A stretch of DNA of 64,000 nucleotides from Pseudonocardia sp. (GCF_029263155.1 NZ_JAJCYB010000131.1:121208-185207); one strand, 5' to 3'; numbered from the stretch's first letter, positions 18,268-27,889 are shown. The notes: a model not told the origin generated them from the letters alone. Made by a program: numbers and translations.

Positions 18268-18286
18268 TGAGGTGAGGCTGCCCATA
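18268..18286 (+). promoter_or_regulatory. likely IdeR/DtxR iron box upstream of siderophore-binding proteins
   Basis: TGAGGTGAGGCTGCCCATA matches 13 of 19 positions of the DtxR/IdeR consensus (TTAGGTTAGGCTAACCTAA). A second, weaker copy around the same GGTGAGGCTGC core lies at 18327-18345, and GGTGAGGTAGG at 18366-18376 overlaps the ribosome-binding region. The box sits in a locally AT-rich patch just downstream of a TTGTAA hexamer (18245-18250) that could be a -35. The position suits iron-dependent repression of the two lipoprotein genes. Confidence 0.55.
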
Positions 18287-18378
18287 ACAAAGGAATCCGA
18301 CCCGGTCGCGCGCGGCCCCGCCCACATGTGGTGAGGCTGCGCTGTGCACAGGTGAGCCGACGATGGTGAGGTAGGCCG

Positions 18379-19425
18379 ATGACGATCTCAGTCCTGGACC
18401 GACGGGCCCCGATCGAGGCGGCCACCACCCGCCGCCGTTTCCTGACCGGCAGCGCGCTCGCCGTACTCGTCGCCGGCTGCGGCACCGCCCCGACCGGGTC
18501 CGCACCGGACCCGGCCGCCGGCTCGTGGAGCTTCACCGACGACCGCGGCGAGACCGTCGAGCTGCCGACGCGGCCGACCCGGATCGCGGCCTACGACACC
18601 GCAGGCGCGGCGCTGTTCTTCCTGGGCACGCCGCCGGTCGCGGTCTTCGGCGGCTCGCCGATCGGTCAGAACCCCAACCTGGAGGGCGTGGACCTGACCG
18701 GGATCGAGTCGGTCGGGGAGGTCTACGGCGAGATCGACATCGAGGCGCTGGCCGCCGCCGCTCCGGAGCTCATCGTCACCGCGTTCGACCCGCGCCAGTC
18801 GGGCCCGGTCTTCGGTTTCGTCGACGGGCCGGTGTTCGACCAGGTCCGGCAGCTGGCGCCGATCGTCGCCATCGACGGCACCCGCGACCCGCTGGAGGTG
18901 ATCGGGCGGTTCGAGGAGCTGGCCGTCGCACTGGGGGGCGACGTGGAGGCGCCCGCGGTGGTCGCGGCGCGCCAGGACTACGACGACGCCGCCGCCGACC
19001 TGACCGCGGCACTGGCCGAGAAGCCCGGCCTGCTGGCCGTCGCGGCCTACGCCGACCCGGCGGAGGGGGTGGCGTTCTTCCGTCCCGCGCCGTCACCGGG
19101 CCTGCGTCAGCTGCAGGGTCTGGGCCTCTCGCTCGTCGAGCCCGAGGGCGGGTCGGCCGACATCAACGAGGACTTCGCGGGCTTCTTCTTCGATCTCGTC
19201 AGCCTGGAGTCCGCGGGCAAGTACCCGGCGGACCTGATGCTGCTCGACTCGCGGTACGACCCGGCCGCCATGGCCGGCGTCGCGACGTGGGCCGCCCGGC
19301 CGGACGTCGCGGCCGGGCAGATCGTGCCCTACCGGGCGCTGGAGTCGTGGAGCTACCAGGCCTACGCCGGGGACTTCCGGACCCTCGCCGAGGCCGTCCG
19401 GGCTGCGGACCCCGACCTGGTGTGA
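18379..19425 (+). CDS. iron-siderophore ABC transporter substrate-binding lipoprotein (first)
   Basis: 348-residue FecB/FepB-type periplasmic-binding-fold lipoprotein. The N-terminus carries a twin-arginine motif and a lipobox (TTRRRFLTGSALAVLVAGC), so it is probably Tat-exported and lipid-anchored. The mature part has the family pattern FTDDRGETVELPTRPTRIAAYD and IDIEALAAAAPELIV. It is followed 16 bases later by a second binding protein, and no permease or ATPase is adjacent. An IdeR-like box upstream suggests iron regulation. The ligand is unknown, and it must use a transporter encoded elsewhere. Confidence 0.85.
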   Translation: MTISVLDRRAPIEAATTRRRFLTGSALAVLVAGCGTAPTGSAPDPAAGSWSFTDDRGETVELPTRPTRIAAYDTAGAALFFLGTPPVAVFGGSPIGQNPNLEGVDLTGIESVGEVYGEIDIEALAAAAPELIVTAFDPRQSGPVFGFVDGPVFDQVRQLAPIVAIDGTRDPLEVIGRFEELAVALGGDVEAPAVVAARQDYDDAAADLTAALAEKPGLLAVAAYADPAEGVAFFRPAPSPGLRQLQGLGLSLVEPEGGSADINEDFAGFFFDLVSLESAGKYPADLMLLDSRYDPAAMAGVATWAARPDVAAGQIVPYRALESWSYQAYAGDFRTLAEAVRAADPDLV

Positions 19426-19441
19426 GACCCGAGGAGGAACC

Positions 19442-20506
19442 ATGATCACCATTGACCGTCCATCCGCTCCCGTCGTGGGGCGGGGCGCCGTCCGGGACCG
19501 GCCGCTGCCCCCGATCGACGACGCGACCCGCCGGGAGCTGCTGGCCGGTGCGGCGCTGCTGCTGGCCACCGCCGCGTGCGGCACCGGCGGACCCGCCCCG
19601 GCCCCGGCCGCCGGGCCCCGCACGATCGAGCACGCCTTCGGCAGCACCCGGGTCCCGGCGGCGCCCGAGCGGGTCGTCACCCTCGGCTACGTCGACCAGG
19701 ACGCGGTACTGGCCCTCGGCGTCACCCCGGTCGCCGTCCGGCAGTGGGTGGGGGATCAGCCACCGGCCGACTGGCCGTGGCAGCGGGACCTGGTGGCCGG
19801 CACCGCGCCTGCGGCCCTGCCCTTCGAGCTCGATCTCGAGCAGCTCGCCGCGCTGGAGCCGGACCTGATCCTCGCCGTCTGGGCCGGGATCACCGAGTCC
19901 GAGTACGCGGACCTGTCGCGGATCGCCCCGACGGTGCCGCACGAGAGCGCCCACGCGGCGGACCCGTTCCTGGCGCCCTGGCAGGACCGCACCCGCCACA
20001 CGGGGCGGATCCTCGGCCGGGCCGAGCGGGCCGACGAGCTGGTCGCCGAGGTCGAGGACCGGTTCGCGCAGGTGCGGGCCCGGCGCCCGGAGTTCGCGGG
20101 CGCGACCCTCGCCATCGTCGAGGGGCCGGTGGAGGGCGACGTGTTCGTCTTCACGCCCGCCAACCTGCGGGGCTACGTCGCCGAGGCGCTCGGGTTCACG
20201 GTCCCGGCGCAGCTCACCGGGGCCGACCCCGGCACCGGGATCATCGAGCTGAGCCAGGAACAGCTGGACCGGGTCGACCTCGACGTCGTGCTCTGGATCG
20301 GCGAGGACCGCGACGCGATCCGCGCGATGCCGCTGCACGCCCGGCTCGACGCCGTCCGCGAGGGCCGCGAGGTCTTCGCCGACCCGCCCGTGATCACGGC
20401 GCTGAGCTTCGGGACGGTCCTGAGCCTGCCCTACGCCCTGGACCGGCTCGAACCCGCGCTCGCCGCGGCGATCGACGGCGATCCCGTGACGGCGGTCCCC
20501 GCCTGA
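19442..20506 (+). CDS. iron-siderophore ABC transporter substrate-binding lipoprotein (second)
   Basis: 354-residue relative of the preceding gene. The signal region is TRRELLAGAALLLATAAC (twin-arginine and lipobox Cys at about residue 42), followed by the binding fold with FGSTRVPAAPERVVTLGYVD and LDLEQLAALEPDLILAVW. A strong GAGGAGGAA ribosome-binding site precedes the ATG. It resembles the third binding protein at 26718 more than its neighbour (shared ending AAAIDGDP and LEPDLI, with ITESEY paralleling LTEEQY there). Likely co-transcribed with 18379-19425. Confidence 0.85.
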   Translation: MITIDRPSAPVVGRGAVRDRPLPPIDDATRRELLAGAALLLATAACGTGGPAPAPAAGPRTIEHAFGSTRVPAAPERVVTLGYVDQDAVLALGVTPVAVRQWVGDQPPADWPWQRDLVAGTAPAALPFELDLEQLAALEPDLILAVWAGITESEYADLSRIAPTVPHESAHAADPFLAPWQDRTRHTGRILGRAERADELVAEVEDRFAQVRARRPEFAGATLAIVEGPVEGDVFVFTPANLRGYVAEALGFTVPAQLTGADPGTGIIELSQEQLDRVDLDVVLWIGEDRDAIRAMPLHARLDAVREGREVFADPPVITALSFGTVLSLPYALDRLEPALAAAIDGDPVTAVPA

Positions 20507-20622
20507 GGACCGGGGCCGCCCGCGCCGGAGGACGTGGGCGGCCTCTCGCCACTGCCCCCGCGGGTGAGGGCCGCCGGACGCTAGGGTCGGACCCGACAGC
20601 ACGGACGATCGAGGAGGCTGGC

Positions 20623-21636
<1,014 letters not shown>

Positions 21637-21646
21637 GGACGCCCGG

Positions 21647-22852
21647 GTGAAGACACTCGACGACCTCATCGACGAGGGCGTCGAGGGCCGCGTGGTCCTC
21701 GTGCGCTCCGACCTCAACGTCCCCCTCGACGACGCGGGCGAGATCACCGACGACGGGCGGATCCGGGCCTCGGCCCCCACGATCTCCGAGCTGTCCGGGG
21801 CCGGTGCGATGGTCATCATCGTGGCGCACCTCGGGCGGCCGAAGGGCGAGCCGGACCCGGCCCTGTCCCTCGCCCCGGCCGCGGCCCGGCTGGGCGAGCT
21901 GCTGGGCGCGCCGGTGCGGCTGATCGGCCAGAAGCACTGGGACGCCGGGCGCGGCGACCTCGGCATGGCGGCGGGTGACGTCGTCATGCTGGAGAACATC
22001 CGCTTCGACCCGCGCGAGACGTCGAAGGACGACGACGAGCGGGCCGCGCTGGCCGACGAGCTCGTCGCCCTCACCGACGCCGGTGACCATCCTCTGGGGG
22101 GCGCCTTCGTCTCCGACGGCTTCGGCGTCGTGCACCGCAAGCAGGCCTCGGTCTACGACGTGGCACGCGACCTGCCGGGCTACGCGGGCGGGCTGGTGCT
22201 CTCGGAGGTGGAGGTGCTCCGGACGCTCACCGAGTCGCCGAAGCGGCCCTACGCCGTGGTGCTCGGCGGATCCAAGGTCTCCGACAAGCTCGCCGTGATC
22301 GAGGCGCTGCTGCCGAAGGTGGACGCGCTGCTCGTCGGCGGCGGGATGTGCTTCACCTTCCTCGCCGCCCAGGGCTACGGCGTCGGCGACTCCCTGCTCG
22401 AGCGCGAGCAGATCGGCACCTGCCGCACGCTGCTGGAGTCGGGGAAGATCCTGCTGCCCACCGACGTCGTGGTGGCCGACGACTTCTCCGCCGACGCGAA
22501 CACGCGGACGGTGGCCGCCGACGCGATCCCTGAGGGCTGGAAGGGCCTCGACATCGGCCCCGGGTCCGTGGCGGCGTTCGCCGAGGTGCTCTCCGGGGCG
22601 GCCACGGTGTTCTGGAACGGCCCGATGGGCGTGTTCGAGCTGGCCCCGTTCGCGGAGGGCACCCGGGGCGTGGCGCAGGCGATCGTCGACGGCTCGGCGT
22701 TCTCCGTCGTCGGCGGCGGTGACTCGGCCGCCGCGGTGCGGGCCCTGGGCCTGCCCGAGGACGGCTTCTCCCACATCTCGACCGGCGGCGGCGCGTCGCT
22801 GGAGTACCTGGAGGGCAAGCCCCTCCCCGGCATCGCCGTTCTGGAGCAGTAG
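21647..22852 (+). CDS. pgk: phosphoglycerate kinase
   Basis: 401 residues, transferring phosphate from 1,3-bisphosphoglycerate to ADP. Motifs: VLVRSDLNVPLDD at the N-terminus, AHLGRPKG, VLGGSKVSDK for nucleotide binding, WNGPMGVFE and VGGGDSAAAV. The start is GTG 21647, 10 bases after gap. The stop codon abuts the tpiA ATG without spacing. Confidence 0.96.
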   Translation: MKTLDDLIDEGVEGRVVLVRSDLNVPLDDAGEITDDGRIRASAPTISELSGAGAMVIIVAHLGRPKGEPDPALSLAPAAARLGELLGAPVRLIGQKHWDAGRGDLGMAAGDVVMLENIRFDPRETSKDDDERAALADELVALTDAGDHPLGGAFVSDGFGVVHRKQASVYDVARDLPGYAGGLVLSEVEVLRTLTESPKRPYAVVLGGSKVSDKLAVIEALLPKVDALLVGGGMCFTFLAAQGYGVGDSLLEREQIGTCRTLLESGKILLPTDVVVADDFSADANTRTVAADAIPEGWKGLDIGPGSVAAFAEVLSGAATVFWNGPMGVFELAPFAEGTRGVAQAIVDGSAFSVVGGGDSAAAVRALGLPEDGFSHISTGGGASLEYLEGKPLPGIAVLEQ

Positions 22853-23641
<789 letters not shown>

Positions 23642-23670
23642 GTCCGGCCGGTCGGGGCTGCCGGGTACCC

Positions 23671-23700
23671 TCGGTGGTGCCGTTCACACGGCGCCACCGA
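23671..23700 (+). terminator. 13-bp hairpin between tpiA and secG
   Basis: The two arms (23671-23683 and 23688-23700) pair over 13 positions, one a T-G wobble, around a TCAC loop. It begins directly at the end of a TACCCT hexamer (23666-23671) that looks like the secG -10. There is no T-tract, so it could be a terminator for gap-pgk-tpiA, a structure in the secG leader, or both. An AGACGTCT palindrome follows at 23701-23708. Confidence 0.5.
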
Positions 23701-23723
23701 AGACGTCTGCGGAGAAGGATCGG

Positions 23724-23960
23724 ATGAGGCTCGCCCTACAGATCGTGCTGATCGTGTCCAGCATCCTGCTGGTCACGTTCATCCTCTTCCAGCGCGGCAA
23801 GGGCGGAGGTCTGTCCAGCCTGTTCGGTGGCGGCGTGCAGTCGAGCCTGTCCGGCTCGACCATGGCGGACAAGAACATCCAGCGGATGACGCTGTTCACC
23901 GGCGTGATCTGGCTGATCGCGATCATCGGTGTCGGTCTGCTCATCAAGGTGGGGGTCTAG
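23724..23960 (+). CDS. secG: preprotein translocase subunit SecG
   Basis: 78-residue SecG with two membrane helices (ALQIVLIVSSILLVTFILF and FTGVIWLIAIIGVGLLI) flanking the conserved QRGKGGGLSSLFGGG loop. It associates with SecYE in the plasma membrane. The ATG at 23724 follows a GGAGAAGG site. The position after tpiA is conserved in Actinobacteria. Confidence 0.94.
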   Translation: MRLALQIVLIVSSILLVTFILFQRGKGGGLSSLFGGGVQSSLSGSTMADKNIQRMTLFTGVIWLIAIIGVGLLIKVGV

Positions 23961-23962
23961 AC

Positions 23963-24310
23963 ATGGCCATGTCCGGCGGCAACGCCATCCGCGGCACCCG
24001 CGTGGGTGCCGGACCGATGGGCGAGTCCGAGCGCGGGGAGACCGCGGCCCGCGAGCACGTCCCGTACTACTGCGCCAACGGGCACGTCACCACTCCGTCG
24101 TTCGCGTCCGAGGCCGACATCCCCGAGTCGTGGGACTGCCCGCGCTGCGGGCTGCCCGCCGGCCGCGACGGCCAGAACCCGCCCGCAGCGCCGCGCACCG
24201 AGCCGTACAAGACCCACCTCGCTTACGTCAAGGAACGCCGCAGCGACGCCGACGGCGCCGCGATCCTCGACGAGGCACTGAACCGGCTGCGCGCCTCCCG
24301 CGAGCTCTGA
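23963..24310 (+). CDS. rbpA: RNA polymerase-binding protein RbpA
   Basis: 115-residue RbpA, an actinobacterial transcription factor that binds RNA polymerase and the principal sigma factor and stabilises open complexes. The family hallmarks are YYCANGH...WDCPRCGLPAG (core with cysteines), the basic linker, and the C-terminal sigma-interaction helix YVKERRSDADGAAILDEAL. It starts 2 bases after secG, so the two are co-transcribed. The N-terminal MAMSGGNAIRGTRVGAGPMG matches the family. Confidence 0.94.
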   Translation: MAMSGGNAIRGTRVGAGPMGESERGETAAREHVPYYCANGHVTTPSFASEADIPESWDCPRCGLPAGRDGQNPPAAPRTEPYKTHLAYVKERRSDADGAAILDEALNRLRASREL

Positions 24311-24331
24311 GCCGAGCCGCACCACGGCTCA
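24308..24331. terminator. shared hairpin at convergent rbpA / lipoprotein ends
   Basis: TGAGCCG (24308-24314) pairs perfectly with CGGCTCA (24325-24331) around a 10-base loop. The left arm begins with the rbpA stop codon, and the right arm ends with the complement of the lipoprotein stop codon. The structure reads equally on both strands and can act as a bidirectional terminator, though no T-run follows. Confidence 0.5.
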
Positions 24332-24898
24332 GCCGGCCTCCGCGAGCTGCTCGCCGAACGCCGCCGTGAGCCGTTCGGGTGTGGTGCCGACCGGCACCTC
24401 CGCGGCCGCGACGGTCAGCATCGTGTCCGCCCGGTCCCGCGCGGCGAACACCCCGCCGCCGGGGAAGCGGCAGACGAACCCGTCGGTCCCCACGGGCTCG
24501 CGCGACCCCGCGGCACAGGCCTGCGCCAGGGTCTCCAACCTCGGGACGTCGGGGGCCGGGACGTCGGGGGCCGGGACGTCCGGCGCCGGGACGTCCGGTG
24601 CCGCGGTGGCCTGATCGGCACCGGCCGGTGCTGCCGGGAGCACCTCCACCGACACGAAGCCGTCGCCGGCGTCGGGGTCGGGGTCGTACACGCAGCGGGT
24701 GTCGCTCGCGGTGGTCGCGTCCGCGGTCCAGCTCAGGCCGGTGGCGGCGGCGAGCGCGGCCACGTCGAGGACGCACGCCGCGGGCGGGACGACCGGCTCC
24801 GGCGCGGGTGCCGCCGCCTGCTCCGGTGCGGGCGCCACCGTGCACCCGGTCCACACCGCGGCCCCGAGCACGAGCGCGGCCCCGACGCCACGCCTCAC
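24329..24898 (-). CDS. secreted lipoprotein, DUF3558-like
   Basis: 189-residue predicted lipoprotein. The signal peptide ends in a lipobox-like Cys (GAALVLGAAVWTGC), followed by a proline/alanine linker, then Cys-containing domain VLDVAALAAATGLSW...RCVYDPDPDAGDGFVSVEVLP reminiscent of DUF3558 proteins. A linker of four tandem APDVP pentapeptides interrupts the domain. The GTG start overlaps the stop of the upstream peroxidase gene, so the two are probably one transcript. The function is unknown; family assignment is tentative. Confidence 0.6.
   Translation of the reverse strand: MRRGVGAALVLGAAVWTGCTVAPAPEQAAAPAPEPVVPPAACVLDVAALAAATGLSWTADATTASDTRCVYDPDPDAGDGFVSVEVLPAAPAGADQATAAPDVPAPDVPAPDVPAPDVPRLETLAQACAAGSREPVGTDGFVCRFPGGGVFAARDRADTMLTVAAAEVPVGTTPERLTAAFGEQLAEAG
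24547..24606 (-). repeat. 15-bp tandem repeat encoding APDVP units
   Basis: Four consecutive 15-bp units around GCCGGGACGTC(G/C)GG(G/C) (plus strand) encode repeated Ala-Pro-Asp-Val-Pro in the lipoprotein. The in-frame period means copy number can change without a frameshift. The first two units differ slightly from the last two. Confidence 0.7.
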
Positions 24899-25377
24899 CG
24901 GGGAAGCGCGGCCTCGACCGCGCCGACCACCGCGGCGGAGGTGGGCTCGGTGCGCGGCCGGAACCGGCGCAGCACCGTGCCCCCGGCGCCCACGAGGAAC
25001 TTCTCGAAGTTCCACGCCACGTCGCCCGCCGCGCCGTCGTCGTCGGGGGCGGCGGTCAGCGCCGTGTAGAGCGGGTGCCGGCCCGGGCCGTTGACCTCGA
25101 CCTTCTCGGTCAGCGGGAACGACACCCCGTACCCGGTGGCGCAGAACGTGGCGATCTCCTCGGGGGAGCCGGGCTCCTGCCCGCCGAACTGGTCGCACGG
25201 CACACCGAGCACCGTGAAACCGCGGTCGCCGTAGCGCTCCTGCAGCTCCTCGAGCCCGGCGTACTGCGGAGTGAGCCCGCAGCGGGAGGCGACGTTGACG
25301 ACGAGCACCGCGGCCCCGGCGGGCAGGGTGAGCGGGGAACCGTCGAGAGCGGCGACCGGGGCGTCGAACAGGACCAT
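24895..25377 (-). CDS. glutathione peroxidase family protein (Cys type)
   Basis: 160-residue thioredoxin-fold peroxidase. The peroxidatic residue is cysteine (VNVASRCGLTPQYAGLE), not selenocysteine; the Gln motif lies in LGVPCDQFGGQEPG and the Trp-Asn motif in AWNFEKFLV. Bacterial members usually use thioredoxin or other thiols as reductant rather than glutathione, and actinomycetes generally lack glutathione. It is divergent from the TrpB-like gene, with a leaderless-type promoter, and overlaps the downstream lipoprotein gene by GTGA. Confidence 0.88.
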   Translation of the reverse strand: MVLFDAPVAALDGSPLTLPAGAAVLVVNVASRCGLTPQYAGLEELQERYGDRGFTVLGVPCDQFGGQEPGSPEEIATFCATGYGVSFPLTEKVEVNGPGRHPLYTALTAAPDDDGAAGDVAWNFEKFLVGAGGTVLRRFRPRTEPTSAAVVGAVEAALPR

Positions 25378-25384
25378 GTGCCGC

Positions 25385-25405
25385 ACCCTACGGGCGCGAT
25401 ACAGT
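25385..25405. promoter_or_regulatory. divergent pair of leaderless promoters (peroxidase / TrpB2)
   Basis: On the minus strand a TAGGGT hexamer (25385-25390) is 7 bases from the peroxidase ATG. On the plus strand TACAGT (25400-25405) is 6 bases from the TrpB-like ATG. The two -10 elements are only 9 bases apart, so polymerase binding for the two genes must overlap. This implies mutually exclusive or jointly regulated firing. Confidence 0.6.
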
Positions 25406-25411
25406 CCGCCG

Positions 25412-26674
25412 ATGACGCGGTGGACGCTCCCTCCTGACAAGATTCCCGGCGCCTGGTTCAACGTGGTGCCACACCTGTCGGCCCCTCCGCAGCCGCCGCT
25501 GCACCCGGGGACCCGCGAGCCGGTCGGCCCCGACGACCTGGCGCCGCTGTTCCCGATGGCGCTGATCGGCCAGGAGGTGAGCGCCGAGCCGTGGATCGAC
25601 GTGCCCGGCGAGGTGCTCGACATCCTGCGGCTGTGGCGGCCCACCCCCCTGGTCCGCGCGACCCGGCTGGAGAAGGCGCTCGGCACGCCCGCGCGGATCT
25701 ACTTCAAGGACGAGTCGATCTCGCCGTCGGGCAGCCACAAGACCAACACCGCGGTGCCGCAGGCCTTCTACAACGCCCAGGAGGGCATCACCTGCCTGAC
25801 CACGGAGACCGGCGCGGGCCAGTGGGGCACGGCGTTGGCCTTCGCTACCGCGCAGTTCGACCTGGACCTCAAGGTGTACATGGTCCGCGCCTCCTACGAG
25901 CAGAAGCCCTACCGGCGCATCGCGATCGAGACCTGGGGCGGCGAGGTCGTGGCGTCCCCGGTCGACGACCCGGGGCATCCGGGCTCGCTGGGTTCGGCCA
26001 TCTCCGACGCCGTGCGCGACTGCGCAGGCCGCGCCGACACCCACTACTCGTTGGGGTCGGTGCTCAACCACGTGCTGCTGCACCAGACCGTCATCGGACT
26101 CGAGGCGCGCGAGCAGCTGGAGCTGGCGGGCGAGCGGCTGCCCGACGTCGTCATCGCGCCCTGCGGCGGCGGGTCCAACCTGGGCGGTATCGCGTTCCCG
26201 TTCGTGCCCGACGCCGGGGTGCGGCTGCTCGCCGTCGAGCCGCTGTCGTGCCCCACGCTGACCCAGGGCGAGTTCGGCTACGACTTCGGCGACGTGCAGG
26301 GCCTCACCCCGCTGCTGCCGATGTACAGCCTGGGTCGGGAGTTCGTGCCGCCGTCGATCCACGCGGGCGGGCTGCGCTACCACGGCGACTCCCCGCTGAT
26401 CTCCCAGCTCGTGCGCGACGGGCGGATGGAGGCGGTGGCGTACCCGCAGGGCAAGGTGTTCGAGGCCGCGATCCAGTTCGCCCGTACCGAGGGCAAGATC
26501 CCCGCCCCGGAGTGCGCGCACGGCATCCGCGCCGCGATCGACGAGGCGCTGGCCGCCAAGGAGACCGGGGAGGAGAAGGTCATCCTGTTCAACTACTGCG
26601 GCCACGGCTTCCTCGACCTCTCCGCCTACGACGACCACAACAACGGCCGGCTGCCCGAGGAGCAGGGCTCGTAG
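25412..26674 (+). CDS. trpB: TrpB2-type tryptophan synthase beta-like PLP enzyme
   Basis: 420-residue fold-type II PLP enzyme. The PLP lysine motif is ISPSGSHKTNTAVPQAFYN, and the phosphate-binding glycine loop is CGGGSNLGGIAFP. The N-terminal pattern WTLPPDKIPGAWFNVVPHL and the length identify the TrpB2 subgroup, which often occurs without TrpA. There is no trpA here, so it may condense indole (or another nucleophile) with serine as a stand-alone enzyme. It has a leaderless start. A binding-protein gene follows after 43 bases. Confidence 0.85.
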   Translation: MTRWTLPPDKIPGAWFNVVPHLSAPPQPPLHPGTREPVGPDDLAPLFPMALIGQEVSAEPWIDVPGEVLDILRLWRPTPLVRATRLEKALGTPARIYFKDESISPSGSHKTNTAVPQAFYNAQEGITCLTTETGAGQWGTALAFATAQFDLDLKVYMVRASYEQKPYRRIAIETWGGEVVASPVDDPGHPGSLGSAISDAVRDCAGRADTHYSLGSVLNHVLLHQTVIGLEAREQLELAGERLPDVVIAPCGGGSNLGGIAFPFVPDAGVRLLAVEPLSCPTLTQGEFGYDFGDVQGLTPLLPMYSLGREFVPPSIHAGGLRYHGDSPLISQLVRDGRMEAVAYPQGKVFEAAIQFARTEGKIPAPECAHGIRAAIDEALAAKETGEEKVILFNYCGHGFLDLSAYDDHNNGRLPEEQGS

Positions 26675-26717
26675 GCCGGACCGCAGGACATCCGGACCTC
26701 CCGGGAACCGGTCGGGT

Positions 26718-27743
26718 CTGACGCGTCGCCAGCTCCTCGCGGGATCGTCCGTGCTCGCCGTCGCGCCGCTGCTCGCGGCGTGCGGGCGCGACGCGCAGCG
26801 GGCCGGGCCCCCGCCGGCGGTGCCGGCGGAGGTGTTCCCCATGGCGGTCGACCACAAGTACGGGACGGCGACGATCCCGGCACCGCCGGTGCGCGTGGTC
26901 ACGGTCGGTCTCACCGATCACGAGGCCGCCATCGCCGTCGGCGTCGTCCCCGTCGGGGTGACGGCGTGGTACGGCGACGCGCCGGGGCAGATCTTCCCGT
27001 GGGCGAGCGAGGCGTTCGGGGACAACGAGCTCCCGACGGTGCTCTCCGCGACCGAGCTCGAGGTGGAGCAGATCGCCGCGCTCGAGCCGGACCTCATCAT
27101 CGGCCAGTACACGGGGCTCACCGAGGAGCAGTACGGCCTGCTCACCCGGATCGCACCCACCGTCGCCCAGCCCGCCGACTTCCCGGACTACGCCGCCCCG
27201 TGGGACGTGATGGCGACCACCATCGGCACCGTTCTGGGGCGGGCCGAGCAGATGCAGGGGGTCGTCGACGACGTCTCGGCCCGGATCGACGCCGCAGCGG
27301 CCGCGCACCCTGAGTTCGCGGGCAAGCAGGCGGTCGTCGCCCTACCCTACGAGGGCATGTACGTGCTCGGGCCCGAGGACCCGAAGACGGATCTGCTGCT
27401 CCGGCTCGGGTTCGACTACCCCGAGGAGGTCTTCCCCTACACCGAGGGCCGCGAGGCCGGCACGCAGTTCTCGGGCGAGTCGGTCCCCGACCTCGACGAG
27501 CTCGATCTCGTCATGTGGCTCAGCCTCGACGGCACGCAGACCGAGGAGGTCTTCGAGACGACCGACGTCGCGGCCGAGGGGCGGTTCCTGAGCATCGAGG
27601 AGGAGGACGGGTCGCTATACGGGGTGGCGATCAACTACTACACCCCGCTCAGCATCCCCTACGTCCTCGACCGTCTCGTCCCGCAGCTGGCCGCGGCGAT
27701 CGACGGCGACCCGGCCACCCGCGTGCCGGTGGCCGTCGACTGA
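26718..27743 (+). CDS. iron-siderophore ABC transporter substrate-binding lipoprotein (third), non-ATG start
   Basis: FecB-type binding protein of about 341 residues. The Tat/lipoprotein signal LTRRQLLAGSSVLAVAPLLAAC is complete only if translation starts at or before 26718, but the in-frame sequence upstream has no ATG or GTG after the previous stop; CTG 26718 is the best candidate. The next GTG (26751) would cut off the twin-arginine motif. The mature protein has ATIPAPPVRVVTVGLTDHE, LEVEQIAALEPDLIIGQY and PYVLDRLVPQLAAAIDGDP. It resembles the protein at 19442-20506. It may alternatively be slightly truncated or contain a sequencing error at the 5' end. Confidence 0.75.
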   Translation: MTRRQLLAGSSVLAVAPLLAACGRDAQRAGPPPAVPAEVFPMAVDHKYGTATIPAPPVRVVTVGLTDHEAAIAVGVVPVGVTAWYGDAPGQIFPWASEAFGDNELPTVLSATELEVEQIAALEPDLIIGQYTGLTEEQYGLLTRIAPTVAQPADFPDYAAPWDVMATTIGTVLGRAEQMQGVVDDVSARIDAAAAAHPEFAGKQAVVALPYEGMYVLGPEDPKTDLLLRLGFDYPEEVFPYTEGREAGTQFSGESVPDLDELDLVMWLSLDGTQTEEVFETTDVAAEGRFLSIEEEDGSLYGVAINYYTPLSIPYVLDRLVPQLAAAIDGDPATRVPVAVD

Positions 27744-27750
27744 TCTTCGC

Positions 27751-27778
27751 GCCCCGCCCCGCCCCGCCCCGCCCGGCC
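27751..27778 (+). repeat. low-complexity CCCCG run in a convergent gap
   Basis: Between the third binding protein and the NYN gene (27744-27889) the sequence holds a run of CCCCG pentamers. I see no coding frame and no clear T-tailed terminator in this gap. Confidence 0.6.
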
Positions 27779-27889
27779 CGGAACCTCGGGCGGGCGGTGC
27801 AGAAGGCGTCGTCGGACGTCCGCGCGTCCGGCGGGCATGCGACGCGGCGTCCCGGACCGCGCTCCGCGGCCCCGCGCAGCCGGGTCCCG

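Noticed and set aside
24895..25377. Selenocysteine in the glutathione peroxidase
   Set aside because: The peroxidatic codon is TGC (Cys) in VNVASRCGLT, and no in-frame TGA occurs.
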